From positions 46,253,037 to 46,317,036 of the forward strand of contig OX345636.1 of assembly GCA_947044365.1 (NCBI GenBank): 64,000 nt of DNA. Reading direction: 5' to 3'. The position numbers were made by a program, and so were the translations under genes. Source of the stretch: Petrosia ficiformis (Eukaryota > Porifera > Demospongiae > Haplosclerida > Petrosiidae). Below are positions 34,601 through 44,646 of this stretch, in pieces. Position 1 is the first letter of the stretch. Each line of letters opens with the position of its first letter. Below the pieces are notes generated by a model. The model was not told the DNA's origin and ran no database searches. It saw nothing but the letters and a program-made list of their open reading frames with translations.

Positions 34601-36441
34601 AATAAAAATGATAACCTAATAAACCATGTACCGCACCACCACACCCAAATATGGGTGTGTCAGTTACCATAATTGACCAGGCCTTTCATGAATAAACTAT
34701 TGGCCCCTCCAACCAAAATAACCTAGATCTGCCCCTGACTTTATTACGTTTATATTCTATTTGCCAAGCATATAGAAATTAGTGGCGTAACCACATTGTA
34801 TGCTGTTGATGATAATAATTATTACAAATTAATTATAACCATGTTAATGATGTTATTTCTTGAGAGCAGGCCCACTTGGGGGAGGGAGTAATTCCCTAGG
34901 GGCCGGACCTAATGGAGGGCCACACTTTGTGAAAGTTCCCATGAGGTTACTGTCTGTCAATCAGTAATTTAAAATTCAGTTATGTTATTTGTGATGATGA
35001 TTTTAATCTGAAAGTTGATAATTTATGGGTAGAAATACTCATTAATATGTGCACATCATTGACGACATGAATAATTAAATTCGCAAAATTTGGCCATGCA
35101 CTTTGCGTGCCATTTTATCAGGGGCTTCAATTCAAATTTTACACTGGGCCCAATCTGCTCTCTCGAAGTAAACTATCATGTGACATGATCATAATCTGGT
35201 TGTTTATCAATTTATTTGCAAATGATGAATATTAATCATTGAGTGATGGATAGAGTGGTGCGCTCTGTTATCAAGCTTAAGGGTGATGTCTGTTGATATG
35301 ACCCTTTGAAACTGGTTGTATGACAGAGTACAGATTCAATTTGACATGCACACTATGCTCAGAGTCATTGGTCAACAAATTTAAAGTATGATACAAATGT
35401 TTTGATCTTGTTTTATCAATGTTAAAGAATACTTTGGCTTTTATACTATTGTAATCAATCTTTAGTGTTGCTTTGAATTTCTTTTCCATATAGCATATTT
35501 CCGCCAGCGTTTGTCGTGATGAACCATGATGATATTGATTTTGGTTGGCCCTGCACAGATTTGTGCAGGAGCCACAGTTTTGTGATGTGAGTTTCCAGAA
35601 GGTCCTATCATGTGATGTGGTACGTCAGCGATACAAGACCTAGCCAAGTATAATGGCTGCTTTCTAAATTTACTGATAAACATTTATTACATTCCACTGT
35701 GATCATGTGACAGCTTTCTTGTGATCAGATTGGGCTGCAACTATAGTTGCAGCCATTACAAATGATGCTATACATAGGTCCCCAGACCCTTCTGTCTTTC
35801 TGCAGAGATCTGGCTATGCCACACTAGTATATAACAACTTGACTTATTTATTATGATTTTTTTAATGATCTTCTCTTGATTTATCTGTAGTTATGTCTAA
35901 ATTGATAGAACAGTTGTTAATCAACACAGATATTTCTACTAATTTTTCTACTACTTGTCTTCATGAGTGGCCATTTTTTTTCCCATCTATGCCCACATCG
36001 AGACAGAGTACTACTCTACTCTCTGATAATTTTCTATTTCCTTAGAGATGATTATGTAAGAATAAATAATAATATTATACAGATAATATGTTCTTCACAT
36101 ACTTCCAATTAACATAAGCATTAAGTTTATATATTCTATGGACATTCACTATAATTATAATTGTTTTTTTCTTCATGATATATGCATTATTAATTTTATT
36201 AACTGATACTTACAGCTTCATTGAAGCAGGAAGACTCATCTCCAAACTTGTTACAATACTTCCCAGCATAGTGTAATGCATAACCGTCCTCTCCACAAGG
36301 AACATGTTTCTCAATACACTCTGAGTAGAAATTACAATTACCAGAGGTAGCCATCTGTGTACAGTCTACTTCTGATCCACTAGTGAAAGCAACAATGGAA
36401 TAAAGTACTAGTATACTCAAGGCAATCTTCAACAGCAACAT
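27770..36441 (-). CDS. Stanniocalcin-like secreted Cys-rich protein, copy 2 (3 exons, 7.8 kb intron)
   Basis: Exons 36441-36214, 28409-28170 and 27796-27770, all phase 0 with GT-AG; 164 aa. It is almost the same as the copy at 24006-25207: exon lengths 228 and 240 are unchanged, and signal peptide and cysteines are conserved. Differences include HNGTCDEL for NNGTCEEL and DLSDFLSQVAIKQ for ELSDFLSLAAIKQ. The C-terminus after LPAIL differs (VEF against DDMCM) because exon 3 runs into different sequence. Intron 1 is 429 bp in copy 1 but about 7.8 kb here and contains a complete kinase gene on the same strand plus a TIR element. Whether it is still spliced across that distance is unknown. An in-frame ATG 14 codons upstream exists; the homologous ATG is chosen. 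Confidence 0.6.
29273..31812 (-). CDS. TKL-like kinase with coiled coil, dead metzincin-like domain and CGP cysteine repeats (2 exons)
   Basis: Exons 31812-30867 and 30516-29273 join in phase to give 729 aa. Residues about 20-290 are a kinase domain: glycine loop GVGSFGAVY (27-35), Lys47 in CVLKRL, HRDLNAGNVLL (152-162), ADLGMSR (DLG for DFG, 171-177) and DYMPPEAQ. HRDLN replaces the usual HRDLK. Residues about 320-425 are a coiled coil made of a repeating QLRDKDR heptad. Residues 484-609 resemble a metzincin protease: KILCSLGFG (561-569) sits where HExxHxxGFxH would be, with the zinc histidines and glutamate replaced, while FDPFSVMLHG and LSELDKVRLN keep the Met-turn region. Two repeats follow (YYCGR..YCGPDNWANCPACR at 630-663 and VYCGKY..YCGPHYGLSCSEC at 687-714). 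No signal peptide; probably cytoplasmic. Start chosen at the first ATG; the next codon is also ATG. Confidence 0.8.
32359..33325. mobile_element. 967-bp non-autonomous DNA transposon with inverted ends
   Basis: Left end CAGTATACACGAAGGGG; right end is its inverted copy CCCCTTCGTGTATACTG. Further inside, GGACAA and TTGTCC also pair. Flanks are ATT on both sides, possibly a 3-bp duplication. The inside has two copies of TCTGTGAATAATTTGC(A/T)C (about 32691 and 33027) and no ORF. The superfamily cannot be assigned. Confidence 0.7.
33326..36060. other. Intronic/intergenic region with faint coding remnants
   Basis: Mostly AT-rich. A C17 run at 33493-33509 follows a GC-rich foldback (GGCCGGGGCGGGCC). 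Between 33830 and 34585 short open + strand stretches look protein-like but lie in different frames (for example GCGQLKLQKKLAELDPFQGG near 34205-34265 and EEILLVVLSTLTRVVIAWQL near 34460-34520). They may be remnants of one decayed gene of unknown family. Foldbacks occur at about 35553 (CTGCACAGATTTGTGCAG) and 35732 (GGCTGCAACTATAGTTGC...). No intact gene is seen. Confidence 0.4.
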
Positions 36442-36499
36442 TTCTGGCAATGTTAACTTGCAATTGATCTCTGACAGCTTCACTGTCCACTAATAATTG

Positions 36500-36970
36500 C
36501 AGAGTAGTATAGATATTATTGACCTTAGATCATCTAAAGCTTGCATGTGACTATAAAGTAAACTGTCATGAGCTCTTTTCTACTATATAAGGTATATGGT
36601 AATATCTCACAAATACAGTTATGTAATATAGAATGTGGAATCAAATTCATAGCTTGATTGTTTCATGCAAGCTATGCACCATACAATAATTGGGATTCTT
36701 ATGTACTATAGAGATAATAATAATTACAATAACTTATAATTTCTGCCTTTCTTGGATAACTTTATGTTGTAAAAAAATCAATTTTTGAAGTCTTCCTATT
36801 TAGCTATATATATAATTATATTGATTTTACAGTTAAACCCATCTTCAAAGAATCTGGATGCTGATAACATATTTATCACTTTTCACACAAGAAAAGCAAC
36901 ACATGTATATGATTGTACATATGCAGTTTTTTTTATGATTGTCCAAGTTCATGCGAATAATAAAAATTAT
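36500..36970. other. Intergenic, no feature seen
   Basis: AT-rich DNA upstream of the second stanniocalcin-like gene, with no coding-like frame or recognisable repeat. Probably includes that gene's promoter, but no element can be pinpointed. Confidence 0.4.
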
Positions 36971-36974
36971 CATG

Positions 36975-37260
36975 GTTGAATTTAGTCAGGTGTATTCATG
37001 CTGAAAGATTTGTTTTTCACTAGTCAGAACAATTTTATTTCAAAAGGTTTAAAAATTACCAGGTGTTTTGTTACTTCATAGCAATCTTCATTGTCGTATG
37101 GAATGGTATACACACAGTAAATAGCTACTTATATAATTACCATACAGATAGATACATGCATGCATGCATGCATACTAAACAGACACATGTAAAAAAATGT
37201 GCACACGCACAAATTTGGAAAAATATGCATGCACATATTGGTGATAGTTAGGATGGTAGT
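36975..37260 (-). repeat. Inverted copy of the PLE terminal sequence
   Basis: The reverse complement matches 43930-44190: shared blocks are ACCATCCTAAC(C/T)ATCACCAA, GCATGCATGCATGTATCT, CCATACGAC, ATGAAGATTGCT and GTTCTGA(C/G)TAGTGAAAAACA. It is more decayed than the right-hand copy. Confidence 0.75.
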
Positions 37261-37261
37261 G

Positions 37262-37642
37262 GACTGTCGTAGCATTGGCCTGTGAAGTTGCTGACTCTAG
37301 ATTTCAGACAAATTCCGCGTCTAACTTCCACCGAGATTGTCACCCTCCCAGTACGTTTCTGTCTCAATGACACCTATGTAACATTCAGAGGAGACTTCTA
37401 CCAAAAATCATTTAGCACTGCCAAGGGATCCCCTGTATCAGTTACCACAGCTGACTTGGTTATGGAAGACATTGAGCAGAGAGCATTATCTTCTCTCCAC
37501 ATGTTTTGGAAGAGATATCATTGTAAATGACACCTGCACAGCTATCTGCAGTTGACCACCTAGATAAATTTCTTTAACACCTGAACCCATTGAGCCTACG
37601 ATAAAATTCACCTGTGAATCAGAAGAAGCCTGTCAACTACCC
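37262..37642 (+). pseudogene. PLE reverse transcriptase fragment
   Basis: Reads FCLNDTYVTFRGDFYQKSF, then TAKGSPVSVTTADLVMEDIE (motif B region; PLEs usually have AMGSP where this has AKGSP), then degenerate sequence corresponding to the motif C and following region, ending at QLPF. The N-terminal half of the RT is absent. PLE assignment rests on the F-Y-x-Q...GSPVS...MEDIE pattern and the GIY-YIG piece downstream. Confidence 0.8.
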
Positions 37643-37655
37643 TTTTTTATGGCCC

Positions 37656-37660
37656 GTAGG
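37656..37660. other. Copia target-site duplication (left)
   Basis: GTAGG precedes the 5' LTR and is repeated at 42203-42207 right after the 3' LTR, a perfect 5-bp duplication. Confidence 0.95.
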
Positions 37661-37937
37661 TGTTGGGGATACACTCTTGACTGTCATCATTGACTGTTGT
37701 ATTGAGTTAATTTACTCACCTTATTGTAACCTAAGTATGTGTGAATAGGCTTGTTTTATCTTGTATAATGTCATGTGTTTAGTTGATTCTAGAAGTAGAA
37801 TATTCTAGAACTAGTCAATGTATATATAAACCAGTCAGTGATTATTGTACTTTTAGTTCTGTTGTTAGTTCTATTGTGTTGTCATTGAATTCTATAAACT
37901 CTGTTAAACTTTGCTATATCAGGGGAGTATTCTAACA
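37661..37937 (+). repeat. Copia 5' LTR (277 bp)
   Basis: Starts TGTTGGGG and ends TTCTAACA (TG..CA ends). By eye it is identical over its full length to the 3' LTR at 41926-42202. It should contain the element's promoter; GTATATATAAACCAG at about 37820 is a TATA-like candidate. Confidence 0.97.
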
Positions 37938-37953
37938 GGTTATGAGCCCAGCA
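37938..37953 (+). promoter_or_regulatory. Primer-binding site matching the anticodon arm of initiator tRNA-Met
   Basis: The bases directly after the 5' LTR, GGTTATGAGCCCAGCA, are complementary to the anticodon stem-loop of initiator tRNA-Met (CAT anticodon included) rather than to a tRNA 3' end. Drosophila copia is known to use such an internal tRNA fragment (half-tRNA priming). Confidence 0.8.
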
Positions 37954-37979
37954 TCCTCTAGCTGCGAGAACTGCAAGAA

Positions 37980-40900
37980 ATGGCAACCGAATCGAGAACT
38001 GTCAATATCACTCCACTGATTGGATCGAACTATCCGACTTGGAAGATACAGTGCAGAATGGCACTGATGCGAGATGGAGTCTGGAGTATTGTAAATGGTT
38101 CGGAAGAGTCACCAGATTCAGGAGACAGAAACCAGTATTCAAAGTTTGTCTCTCGGAGAGATAAAGCACTAGCAACCATTGTGCTGTCTGTAGACCCATC
38201 GTTGTTGTATCTGATTGGTGATCCAGAAGATCCAGTTGCTGTGTGGAAGAAGTTGAGTGATCAATTTCAGAAAAAGACATGGGCTAACAAGCTGGTGTTA
38301 AGGCGACGACTCCATTCACTTCGTTTGAAAGAGGGAGACTTGGTGCAAGAGCACGTTAAAGCCATGACTGAGATTTTTAATGAGTTAGCTGTTATTGGTG
38401 AGGAAATAACAGAGGAAGATCGTGTGGTCTATCTGTTGGCTAGCTTGCCAAAATCGTTTAATGCTCTCGTTACAGCCCTTGAGGCAAATGCTGAAGTCCC
38501 AAGAATGGAAATTGTCACAGAACGGTTGTTGAACGAAGAAAGGAAACAGAGAGATCACGAAACAAGTGTAAGCAGTGAAGGGGCGTTAGCTGCTAAACGG
38601 CATATCAAATGGCGAAGCTCTATTAAGTGTTATCGTTGTCACAAAACTGGTCACATACAACGTAACTGTCCTGAACGAGTTGACCACTCATCTGATAGAA
38701 CCAGACAATCTTCAGTCGATACAGTCAAAACAAAGGACAAGCAGAGAAAAAAAAAACATGTGATAAACAAGGTTGAAGTTACAGAGAGTGACTCTGAAAG
38801 CGACATTGGGCTGGTGACAACTAGTCAGGTGTTAGCAGCAAAGCATACATTGAAGCCGAATCATTGGATCATTGATTCTGGAGCAACATGTCATATTTGT
38901 AATGATGAGCAAATGTTCACTGAGCTCAAATCATTCAAGAAGACACAATCAGTGATACTGGGAGACGGTCATTGTTTAGAAGCAACAGCAAGGGGAGTTG
39001 TTAAGTTAAGACTTGTACTTCCAGATGGTGTAACGAAAGGGTGCCAGCTCCATGACGTCCTCTATGTACCTGATCTGTCATATAACCTGGTCAGCGTATC
39101 CAAGATGGCTGAAGCTGGAAAGAGAGTGAACTTCTACAATACTCGTTGTCTCGTCACAGATCTAAACGAAAGAGTAATTGCCATTGCATCAAAGAAAGGG
39201 AACTTGTATTATTTGAACTGTGTTAATGTCCACCACCCACCATGTGTTTATGTTGCAGAGAATGAGAGTGTCTGGCATAGAAGATATGGTCATCTAGGAG
39301 AAAAGTATCTACAACAGTTGGAAAAAGATAAGTTAGTGAAAGGATTTAATTACGATGTGACGAAGTCTACTGAGCTTTGTGAGCCGTGTGTTCAAGGGAA
39401 ACTCTGTAAGAGTAAATTTCCTAGTACTGGGAGGAAACGAGCTGTAAGACCTCTGGAACTTGCACACAGTGATGTGTGTGGAAAACTGAAAAACAAGTCA
39501 TTGAGTGGTGCTGAATATTTTCTGAGCTTTATTGACGATAAAACCCATTTCACTTGGGTATACATGTTGAAGAAGAAGGACGAAGTGTTCCAGAAGTTTA
39601 GAGAGTGGAAGGCCATGGTTGAAAGAGAGTCAGGACACAGGCTGAAGACACTACGCACAGATAATGGAGGCGAGTACACCTCAACTGAGTTCAAGGAGTA
39701 TTTGGAAACAGAAGGAGTTAGACATGAACTGACGATACCGAAGACTCCTGAACAGAATGGTGTAGCAGAACGGATGAACAGGACATTGGTTGAAGCTGTT
39801 CGTTCAATGTTAATTGGTGCTAAACTCCCGAAGAAATTTTGGGCAGAGTGTCTTTCGACCGCTGTGTATTTGAGAAACCGCAGCCCAAGCAAAACTGTAG
39901 TCGGTATGACTCCTTTTGAGGCTTGGAACGATTACAAGCCTGATGTATCTCATTTGCGTGTATTCGGATGTACAGTGTATGCACACATTGAAAAGGATGA
40001 GAGATCTAAGTTAGATTCGAAAGCAAGGAAATATATTCTACTTGGATATGGTGCTGAGACGAAAGGATATCGATTGTATGATGTAGAGAAGGAGCGTGTT
40101 ATTCATAGCCGTAATGTAGTTTTTGAGGAGTCCAAGTATGGAATTGGTGAGATGGAACAAAAGGAACCTGAGAAAAGGCTGGTTGAATTAGAGAAACCTG
40201 ACCCAGAAGAAGACGATGGTGATAAAGTAGAGGAAAGCGAATTGAACAGTGAGAAAGACAACGATGCAGAAAAGGAGCCTATTGTGAGGCAATCTCAACG
40301 AGAGAGTCGGAGACCTGATTATTATGGAGATTGGATCAATTCAGTTGAGATGATTGACAAAGATCCAAACACAGTGAGTGATGCCTTATCTAGTCCAGAA
40401 AAACAAGAATGGAAGACAGCAATGGATAAGGAGATGCAGTCTATTTATGAAAATGATGTCTGGGACTTAGTGGAGCTACCTAAGCAAAGAAAGGCTATAG
40501 GATGTAAATGGGTATTTAAACGAAAAGTTGGTGCTGATGGCTCAGTTGAGCGTTATAAAGCTCGTTTAGTGGCTCAGGGATTCTCACAGCAATATGGTCT
40601 CGATTACGATGAAACATTTTGTCCCGTTGTTCGTTTCGAATCGTTGCGTACTGTCATTGCATTTGCTGTACAGAATAATCTTTATTTACATCAAATGGAC
40701 TTCACATCAGCATTTCTGAATGGTAGTTTAAAAGAAGAAGTTTACATGAAACAGCCTGAAGGTTTTGTCGAAAAACAAAAGGAGCATTTGGTTTGTAAAC
40801 TGAAGCATAGCTTGTATGGACTCAAACAGTCCCCTCGGTGCTGGAACTCGGTGTTAGACGTTCAGTTGAAGAGAATGGGGTTCGAGCAGTCCAGCAGTGA

Positions 40901-41918
40901 TCCTTGTATTTATACCTTGTCAGGAGGAGCAACATTCATCATTGGTGTTTATGTAGACGATATTATTTTAGCTGGAAAAGATCGTCAACAAATGGAGGAA
41001 ATCAAAGGGATGCTTGCAAAGACATTTGACATAAAAGATCTTGGAGAATTGAAGTATTTCCTGGGAGTAAAAATTCGTGTAAACCACAAGATTGGAACAG
41101 AATGGATTGGTCAACCAATGTACATTGAAAATGTTTTAAAGAAGTATGGAATGGAAAATGCAAAGGCAATCAGTACTCCTGTTGATGTTGGTACTAAGCT
41201 AGTGAAACCTGCTACAGACAGTGAGTTCATTGACCCTGTTTTGTATCAATCTGCTGTGGGTAGCCTACTTTATCTATCTACCAAGACCCGCCCTGATATT
41301 GCATATGCAGTTAATAGTGTTGCTCGTTTCAGTTCCAACCCCACAAAGCAGCATTGGATGGGAGTGAAACGGATATTTCGATACTTGAGAGGAACAACCA
41401 ACCTTGGTTTGCTGTACAAGAAAAGCAGTTCAAATGAGCTTATTGGCTTCTCAGATGCTGACTGGGGAGGAGATGTTAAAGACTTCAGATCTACTTCTGG
41501 CTATTGTTTTGAAATTGGTGGCACAATTGTGAGCTGGAGGAGTAAGAAGCAGTCCTGTGTAGCTTTGTCAACGGCTGAAGCTGAGTACATGGCTCTCTCC
41601 AGTGCAGCTCAGGAAGCGGTATGGTTGAGAGAACTTTGCAAAGATCTTAACAGTGAACTGTCAAATCCGACAGTAATTTTCGAGGATAACCAAGCTGCAA
41701 TAAAGATGGCAAAGAATCCTCAGTAGCATGGAAGATCCAAGCATATATCCATCAAGTACCATTTTATTCGAGAACAAGTTAGCAGCAATCTCATCGAGTT
41801 AAGATACTGTAGAACAGACGACATGATTGCAGACATATTCACTAAAGGACTGAGTACCACGAAGTTTATCAAGCTACGAGACATGGCAGGAATTAAAGAT
41901 CTGTCAGTCTGCGAGTGA
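37980..41918 (+). pseudogene. Copia gag-pol polyprotein, one internal stop
   Basis: Open from ATG 37980 for 1248 codons to TAG 41724-41726, then open in the same frame for 63 more codons to TGA 41916-41918. Domains: gag (residues 1-200; GSNYPTWKIQCRMAL), zinc knuckle CYRCHKTGHIQRNC (about 217-230), protease WIIDSGATCHIC (about 297), integrase HRRYGHL..CEPCVQGK (about 431-465) and LRTDNGGEY (about 558), RT with YVDDIIL (about 990), RNase H with SDADWGG and TAEAEYMAL. The stop falls between EDNQAAIKMAKNPQ and HGRSKHI, inside RNase H, so the copy would make a protein lacking its last 64 residues. Everything else looks intact. Confidence 0.95.
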
Positions 41919-41925
41919 GGAGGAG

Positions 41926-42202
41926 TGTTGGGGATACACTCTTGACTGTCATCATTGACTGTTGTATTGAGTTAATTTACTCACCTTATTGTAACCTAAG
42001 TATGTGTGAATAGGCTTGTTTTATCTTGTATAATGTCATGTGTTTAGTTGATTCTAGAAGTAGAATATTCTAGAACTAGTCAATGTATATATAAACCAGT
42101 CAGTGATTATTGTACTTTTAGTTCTGTTGTTAGTTCTATTGTGTTGTCATTGAATTCTATAAACTCTGTTAAACTTTGCTATATCAGGGGAGTATTCTAA
42201 CA
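41926..42202 (+). repeat. Copia 3' LTR (277 bp)
   Basis: Same sequence as the 5' LTR; it follows the purine-rich tract and is followed by the GTAGG duplication. It should supply the polyadenylation signal for the element's RNA. Confidence 0.97.
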
Positions 42203-42266
42203 GTAGGGCCATCCCTATGATTGCTTTCCCATGGGTTTGATGTATGTTTATATAATTATTATTATA

Positions 42267-42815
42267 ACAAGTGTATATAGAGAAAAAAACATCTCTATAT
42301 TTGCTTTGTGATGACTATGTATTAAGCATTGCTGATGGCACTAGTGTCTCTACCTTTCTGTGTACTCCTGGGGCCTGAAGACGTAAGTGTAAGCCTAATT
42401 GCAGTCTAAATACACAGATGTCTGATGAACTGACTGAGGTACTCCTTCAAGGTTCTAAATGATGACTTCCTCGTGTCTGAAACTCAACAACTTATCATAC
42501 TTACTTGTTAAAGATTCTTGCATAATATCTATACTGTTTCTCTGCTATATACAACAGTTATTAGCAGTTTTACATCCTTTCTGAATCTTCCTGGCTGGTC
42601 TGTAGCTCAAACGCGCGTTCTTTTACGCGCCACGCCCATTAATTGACCGAGCCCCCGGGAATGACGCAACTTCCTTAACTACGTATACAACGAATAGTCG
42701 CGCAAGTGACACAAGAATAATTATTATTATATAATATTATATATAATTATATATTATTATATATACATTAACCCCCGTGGAAAGCAATTATAGGGATGGC
42801 CCTATGGGCCATAAT
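42267..42815 (+). mobile_element. MITE family A, forward copy nested in an inverted copy
   Basis: Begins ACAAGTGTATATAGAG and ends in GGCCATAAT. It contains the GCGCCACGCCCATTAATTG and CCGAGCCCCCGGGAATGA block. It lies in the AT-rich stretch of an inverted copy of the same family, with TAATTATTA-like sequence on both sides. Confidence 0.75.
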
Positions 42816-43164
42816 AATTGTGTCACTTACGCGAGTATGCGTTGTATACGTAGTTAAGGAAGTTACGTCATCTCGGGGGGGGGGCGCGCTCGGTCAATTA
42901 ATGGGCGTGGCGCGTAATAGAACGCGCGCTCAAGCTCTGAAGTCTGAAGCAGCTATGTAGAAGCTGGAATTAATAGCTGGCTATTCTTCCTGAAATATAT
43001 TTCTAGAGTTCTAGAAGGTCCTTAAAAGGTAAGGAGAGTAGATAATCGAAATAATAACTATAGTAGGCTGTTGTGTTTCAGGCATGATAAAGTCAGCCGT
43101 GATTACTGAATGCTGGACACCACAAAGCAGTCATCACGATACTTTTTTCTCTATATACACTTGT

Positions 43165-43934
43165 TGGATACTGAGATTATATATAATTACTTGTGACCAA
43201 GATGGCTCTTTGTCGACAACAGTCTACCAAAAGAAGACTCACAGACAAGTACCTGGACTTCACATCACATCACTTCCTATCACAGTCATGAATGCCCTAC
43301 AATCAAGAGCCAAAACACACTGCACTTTTGTTAATGACAGGACAGCTGAAGAAAACCACATAACTTCAGCACTGAGAGTGAACAACTACCCAGAAATGAT
43401 AACAAGTAGAATAGGATGTATAATAGTACTCAAACCTCCAAATGATTTGTCTCCTACTCCCCCCTCTCAGTGGTTTACCATCCCATACATCAACAACATA
43501 TCTGATAGTATTAGGAGGATATCAAGTTAATTAAAAGATTTGAACATCACTATGCGTTTTAGAGCTCACCAGACCCTCCGAAACATCCTCGTGAGTGCAA
43601 AAGACCATGCCCTACCCGAAACAAGAACTGGAGTTGTCTACAGTATACCTGTAGTGACTGTACAGCAACATATGTTGGCCAAACTAAAAGATCTATCACA
43701 CATTGTTTGAAGGAACACATGAGAGCTCTAACCACCTACAATGCTCCAGCTTCTGCTATAACTGAGCATGCTAAGACTGCAGGCCATATTATTAACTGGT
43801 CTGACACAGACATCCTCACTACCAATAGTCGACAACATCAGAGAGATGCTCTCGAGGCATGGGACATCAGACTTCAGTCACATCCAGTCAATAGAGATCA
43901 AGGCTTGCTGTCACACCCCTATGACAGTCTATAG
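43165..43934 (+). pseudogene. PLE C-terminal region with GIY-YIG-type nuclease
   Basis: Fragments in several frames: DQDGSLSTTVYQKKTH (post-RT), VNALQSRAKTHC, then TGVVYS followed, after a frame change, by TYVGQTKRSI (the GIY..YIG-like pair) and CLKEHMRALTTY, TEHAKTAGHIINW, DALEAWDIRLQSHPVNRDQG. The last frame (43707-43934) ends the element's protein. The GIY-YIG nuclease nicks the target for RT priming in PLEs. Stops and frame changes show inactivation. Confidence 0.8.
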
Positions 43935-44047
43935 TACCATCCTAACCATCACCAATTTTACAAATATGTGTGTGTGCACATTTTTTAATCATGTGTACAT
44001 GTGTTTGTTTAGTGTGCATGCATGCATGTATCTGTATCTGTATAAAG

Positions 44048-44096
44048 TTCCATACGACTGATGAAGATTGCTGTAAAGTAATCGAAATGTCTGGTA
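44048..44096 (+). ncRNA. Hammerhead-ribozyme-like motif in the PLE terminal region
   Basis: CTGATGA (44058-44064) and GAAA (44084-44087) flank a short stem GATT/AATC, followed by TGTC with a candidate cleavage after GTC (44089-44091). Bases around it (TACGA upstream, TGGTA downstream) can form a short stem I with one mismatch. Stem III is minimal, as in PLE hammerheads that work as dimers. PLEs are known to carry such ribozymes. Activity of this copy is uncertain. Confidence 0.5.
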
Positions 44097-44325
44097 ATAA
44101 ATCTTTTGAAATAAATTTGTTCTGAGTAGTGAAAAACAAATCCTTCAGCAATTATCATGAATATAATTATCCTCTGAACAATTTGAATTACTGAACCACT
44201 CTGTCTCAGTCTAATGTGCATGTACAATGCTTCATCCAGTGAAGATTATCTGATTCTGAACAGTAACTAGTATATTTGAATAACAAAAAAAATTTTATTA
44301 ATAAATGAAAGAACGGTTAGGGATA

Positions 44326-44646
44326 TCAAAACTGAAAAAAGCGGGGTAAACTTGTTAATTCGAATAATAATGAATATTGTTCTGACGTACACGCCCATTT
44401 TTCGTAAGTGCTAATGCCTCGAAGTGCAAATTTGTATAAGCTATTATCACAGTTCTGAATCTTGTTTACAAACGAGTTGTCAACAAATCTAGCCCCACTA
44501 TACTCCATTAGTGTTTCAATTCCAACTGCTGCATATGGTAGACTGATAAATGATGTATGCTTCTTTGATACTTTTGGTGCTGGTATCAACCAGCCACACC
44601 CTAGCTCAATGTAAGTGTATACAATAATAATATTGTACTTCCTCAT
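44326..44646 (-). CDS. Orphan minus-strand open frame, possible last exon
   Basis: About 100 codons open to a TAA at 44326, containing LPYAAVGIETLMEYSGARFV, NKIQNCDNSLYKFALRG and STYEKWACTSEQY. Composition is not low-complexity and two cysteines are present, so it looks more protein-like than neighbouring random frames. I do not recognise it. It lies between the PLE and the next gene; a gene remnant or part of an unknown element are both possible. Confidence 0.25.
   Translation of the reverse strand: MRKYNIIIVYTYIELGCGWLIPAPKVSKKHTSFISLPYAAVGIETLMEYSGARFVDNSFVNKIQNCDNSLYKFALRGISTYEKWACTSEQYSLLFELTSLPRFFQF

Larger units (their letters stand above)
37661..42202 (+). mobile_element. Young Ty1/copia LTR retrotransposon
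   Basis: A complete 4.5-kb element: identical 277-bp LTRs, 5-bp GTAGG duplication, primer-binding site, one gag-pol frame, and a purine-rich tract (GTGAGGAGGAG) just before the 3' LTR. The order protease-integrase-RT-RNase H marks it as Ty1/copia rather than Ty3/gypsy. It interrupts a MITE that itself interrupts a Penelope-like element. LTR identity indicates very recent insertion. The only obvious lesion is one stop codon in RNase H. Confidence 0.97.
37645..43164 (-). mobile_element. MITE family A, inverted copy, interrupted twice
   Basis: Reading the minus strand, the element starts ACAAGTGTATATAGAG (43164), runs to about 42816, is interrupted by another MITE copy (42267-42815), continues 42266-42203, is interrupted by the copia element (37661-42202), and ends in GGCCATAA at about 37645. 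The pieces restore the order seen in copies at 270-792 and 63051-63478. Confidence 0.75.
36975..44190 (+). mobile_element. Penelope-like element (PLE) split by nested insertions
   Basis: RT and C-terminal pieces (37262-37642 and 43165-43934) belong to one + strand element. The reading ..CQLPF stops at 37642 and resumes as LDTE at 43165, the RT palm motif LPFLD being cut by the inserted MITE. The C-terminal end is a GIY-YIG-type nuclease region. The non-coding sequence following it (43935-44190, including a hammerhead-like motif) recurs in inverted orientation at 36975-37260, as often seen with PLE terminal repeats. The coding frame is broken at several places, so this copy is dead. Confidence 0.8.

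Noticed and set aside
37980..41726. Copia polyprotein as a host gene
   Set aside because: LTRs, target duplication and full gag-pol order show it is a mobile element.
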